Assembly (NCBI GenBank): GCA_018241965.1
Contig: JAFECS010000011.1
Coordinates: 28,690 to 92,689 of the forward strand
Direction of reading: 5' to 3'
DNA length: 64,000 bases
Origin: Pseudomonadota bacterium
GTDB taxonomy: Bacteria; Pseudomonadota; Gammaproteobacteria; Berkiellales; Berkiellaceae
This document shows positions 62,473 through 64,000 of the stretch, one piece after another. A program made the translations under genes and the position numbers. The notes below the pieces were generated by a model. It saw nothing but the letters and a program-made list of their open reading frames with translations, had not been told where the DNA came from and did no database searches. Each line of letters starts with the position of its first letter. The stretch's first letter is position 1.

Positions 62473-63984
62473 ATGATGACACTTGCTGTAGTTTTTAGTC
62501 GCGCATCCGTCGGGATTTATGCCCCCCAAGTGATGGTCGAAACACATTTATCTAATGCCCTGCCCCAATTTACCATTGTTGGGCTACCTGAAACAGCGGT
62601 AAAAGAAAGTAAAGACAGAGTCCGTAGTGCGCTCATGCAAAGCGGTTATGAATTCCCGAAAAAACGCATTACCGTCAATTTAGCCCCGGCCGATCTCCCT
62701 AAAGAAGGTGGTCGTTTTGATCTCCCCATTGCAATTAGTATATTGCTTGCTTCTGGACAACTTCTCTGTGAGGATATTCATAAATATGAACTGGCCGCCG
62801 AGCTTGCTTTAAGTGGAAAATTACGTCCCATTAAAGGGATGTTGCCTTTTGCCTTAGCAACACAGAGTATTAATCGAAAACTTATTATCGCCGAAGATAA
62901 TAAAGAAGAAGCTGGCTGGGTCAGTTCTTTAAACATTTTTCCTTTTCAGGATTTTCAAAGTGTGTGCGCTCATTTGTCTGGCATGAACAAGCAACCCGCC
63001 TGGGTAGCATCATCACCTTTGCATGAAAATGATGATTCTCAATGTATGTCTGAGATCTGTGGGCAACACCAAGCAAAACGCGCCCTTGAAATAGCCGCAG
63101 CCGGTGGTCACAGCCTTCTCATGGTGGGGCCACCAGGCACAGGTAAAACCATGCTGGCTAGCCGCCTTAACACTATTTTGCCTCCTTTAACGCAAAAAGA
63201 AGCCTTAGAAGTGGCTTGTTTATATTCCATTAGTCGTCATGGATTTACGCAACAAACCCTCTCAAAAAGACCTTTTCGTCAACCTCATCATACTGCTTCA
63301 GCTGTCTCTCTGGTAGGAGGTGGACGAATGCCTACACCTGGCGAAGTATCGCTGGCACATCATGGGGTTTTGTTTTTAGATGAATTACCTGAATTTAATC
63401 GCCATGTTTTAGAGGTATTACGTGAACCCTTAGAATCTGCCAAGGTCAATATTTCGCGCGCAGCGGGATTTGCCGAGTACCCTGCTAATTGTCAATTGAT
63501 TGCTGCGATGAACCCTTGTCCTTGCGGTTACTTAAACTCACAAAAACATGCTTGTCACTGTACCCCAGAACAAGTGCAACGCTATAGGGGTAAAATCTCA
63601 GGCCCCTTACTAGATAGAATTGATATGCATATAGAAGTTCCTCCCATCTCTCCGACGCGCCTGACTTCTTTTAACCCAAAGCAAGAAGAATCAACCCAAG
63701 CCATTCGTCAAAGAGTCATTCAAGCACGTCAGAAACAATACCAACGTCAATCACAGATCAATGCTAAACTTCAAACTCGTGACATAATCGCTTTTTGCAA
63801 GCTAGATAATGAGCCACAAGTGATGTTAACATCTGCCCTAGAAAAATTAGGGATATCAGCACGTGCTTATCATCGCATCTTAAAGGTGGCCAGAACGATC
63901 GCCGACTTGAGTGATTCAGAAAGCATCCAAACAAGTCATGTTGCAGAAGCCATCCAGTTCCGTAAATATGATAGGCAATGCTAA
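62473..63984 (+). CDS. comM: ComM/YifB family Mg-chelatase-like ATPase
   Basis: A 503-residue AAA+ helicase that aids branch migration in natural transformation. N-terminal Lon-like fold (MMTLAVVFSRASVGIYAPQVMVETHLSNALPQFTIVGLPETAVKESKDRVRSA), Walker A GPPGTGKTMLA, Walker B VLFLDELPEF, and the C-terminal Mg-chelatase domain with CPCGY zinc-type Cys. Complete within the window (stop at 63982-63984). In Pseudomonas comM also follows glnK/ubiK closely. Confidence 0.96.
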   Translation: MMTLAVVFSRASVGIYAPQVMVETHLSNALPQFTIVGLPETAVKESKDRVRSALMQSGYEFPKKRITVNLAPADLPKEGGRFDLPIAISILLASGQLLCEDIHKYELAAELALSGKLRPIKGMLPFALATQSINRKLIIAEDNKEEAGWVSSLNIFPFQDFQSVCAHLSGMNKQPAWVASSPLHENDDSQCMSEICGQHQAKRALEIAAAGGHSLLMVGPPGTGKTMLASRLNTILPPLTQKEALEVACLYSISRHGFTQQTLSKRPFRQPHHTASAVSLVGGGRMPTPGEVSLAHHGVLFLDELPEFNRHVLEVLREPLESAKVNISRAAGFAEYPANCQLIAAMNPCPCGYLNSQKHACHCTPEQVQRYRGKISGPLLDRIDMHIEVPPISPTRLTSFNPKQEESTQAIRQRVIQARQKQYQRQSQINAKLQTRDIIAFCKLDNEPQVMLTSALEKLGISARAYHRILKVARTIADLSDSESIQTSHVAEAIQFRKYDRQC

Positions 63985-64000
63985 AAACATAAACGGAAAA

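Overview
The window comes from a moderately AT-rich gammaproteobacterium. The housekeeping backbone (tatABC, typA, glnA, secB/gpsA, gpmI/envC/ctpA, hemB/trxA/rho/ubiD, hemCDXY with algZR, cyaY/lptM/lysA/dapF, rsd, speE, glnK, ubiK, comM) follows, as I recall it, the gene order of Pseudomonas and other deep gammaproteobacterial lineages. Set into it are several single genes or small clusters encoding eukaryote-like proteins: an F-box/ankyrin protein, a Ser/Thr kinase, a protein ending in a CaaX box, a Ulp1-type protease and a polyproline coiled-coil protein. That mixture suggests a host-associated or intracellular member of the Legionellales (Legionella/Coxiella/Berkiella-like). The genus is inference. 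I see no rRNA, tRNA, CRISPR array, prophage or insertion sequence.

Layout. 1-2.0 kb: the 3' end of an unknown gene, then a HIT hydrolase and tatABC. 2.0-8.0 kb: a palindromic repeat, pip, typA, a conserved unknown, glnA and a DUF4124 lipoprotein-like/secreted protein. 8.0-12.8 kb: an accessory island with the F-box/ankyrin gene, the kinase, two small hydrophobic proteins (one with a double-glycine-type leader), a small membrane protein and the CaaX protein. 12.8-21.1 kb: an eleven-gene MSHA-type type IV pilus operon without secretin. 21.3-30.1 kb: L,D-transpeptidase, trmL, gpsA, secB, rhodanese, gpmI-envC-ctpA and rpoH. 30.4-33.9 kb: accessory or unknown genes and a fatty acid hydroxylase. 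33.9-40.8 kb: hemB, trxA, rho, ubiD, fre, the Ulp1-like protease and fpr. 40.8-49.7 kb: hemY and hemX, separated from hemD and hemC by a polyproline coiled-coil gene, then algR, algZ, an esterase and cyaY. 49.9-55 kb: lptM, lysA, dapF, dsbB, rsd, fdxA and a histone H1-like gene in the position of Pseudomonas algP. 55-64 kb: a HAD phosphatase, a 2-hydroxyacid dehydrogenase, speE, a second copy of the palindromic repeat, glnK, ubiK, a REP-like palindrome, a CHASE4-type sensor, a Kef-type antiporter and comM.

How the genes fit together. Haem synthesis is well represented (hemB, hemC, hemD, hemX, hemY). The envelope is covered by Tat export, SecB, DsbB, LptM, an EnvC/CtpA pair and an L,D-transpeptidase. 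Nitrogen control appears as glnA and glnK, and ubiquinone synthesis as ubiD and ubiK. The most notable content is the set of candidate host-directed proteins. The protease at 38957-39919 carries a full Ulp1 H/D/Q/C signature, a SUMO-interacting-motif-like VIDL and basic C-terminal runs. The proteins at 8029-8718 and 11307-12749 carry an F-box-like segment and a terminal CVIL. All functions are read from the sequence; no searches were possible.
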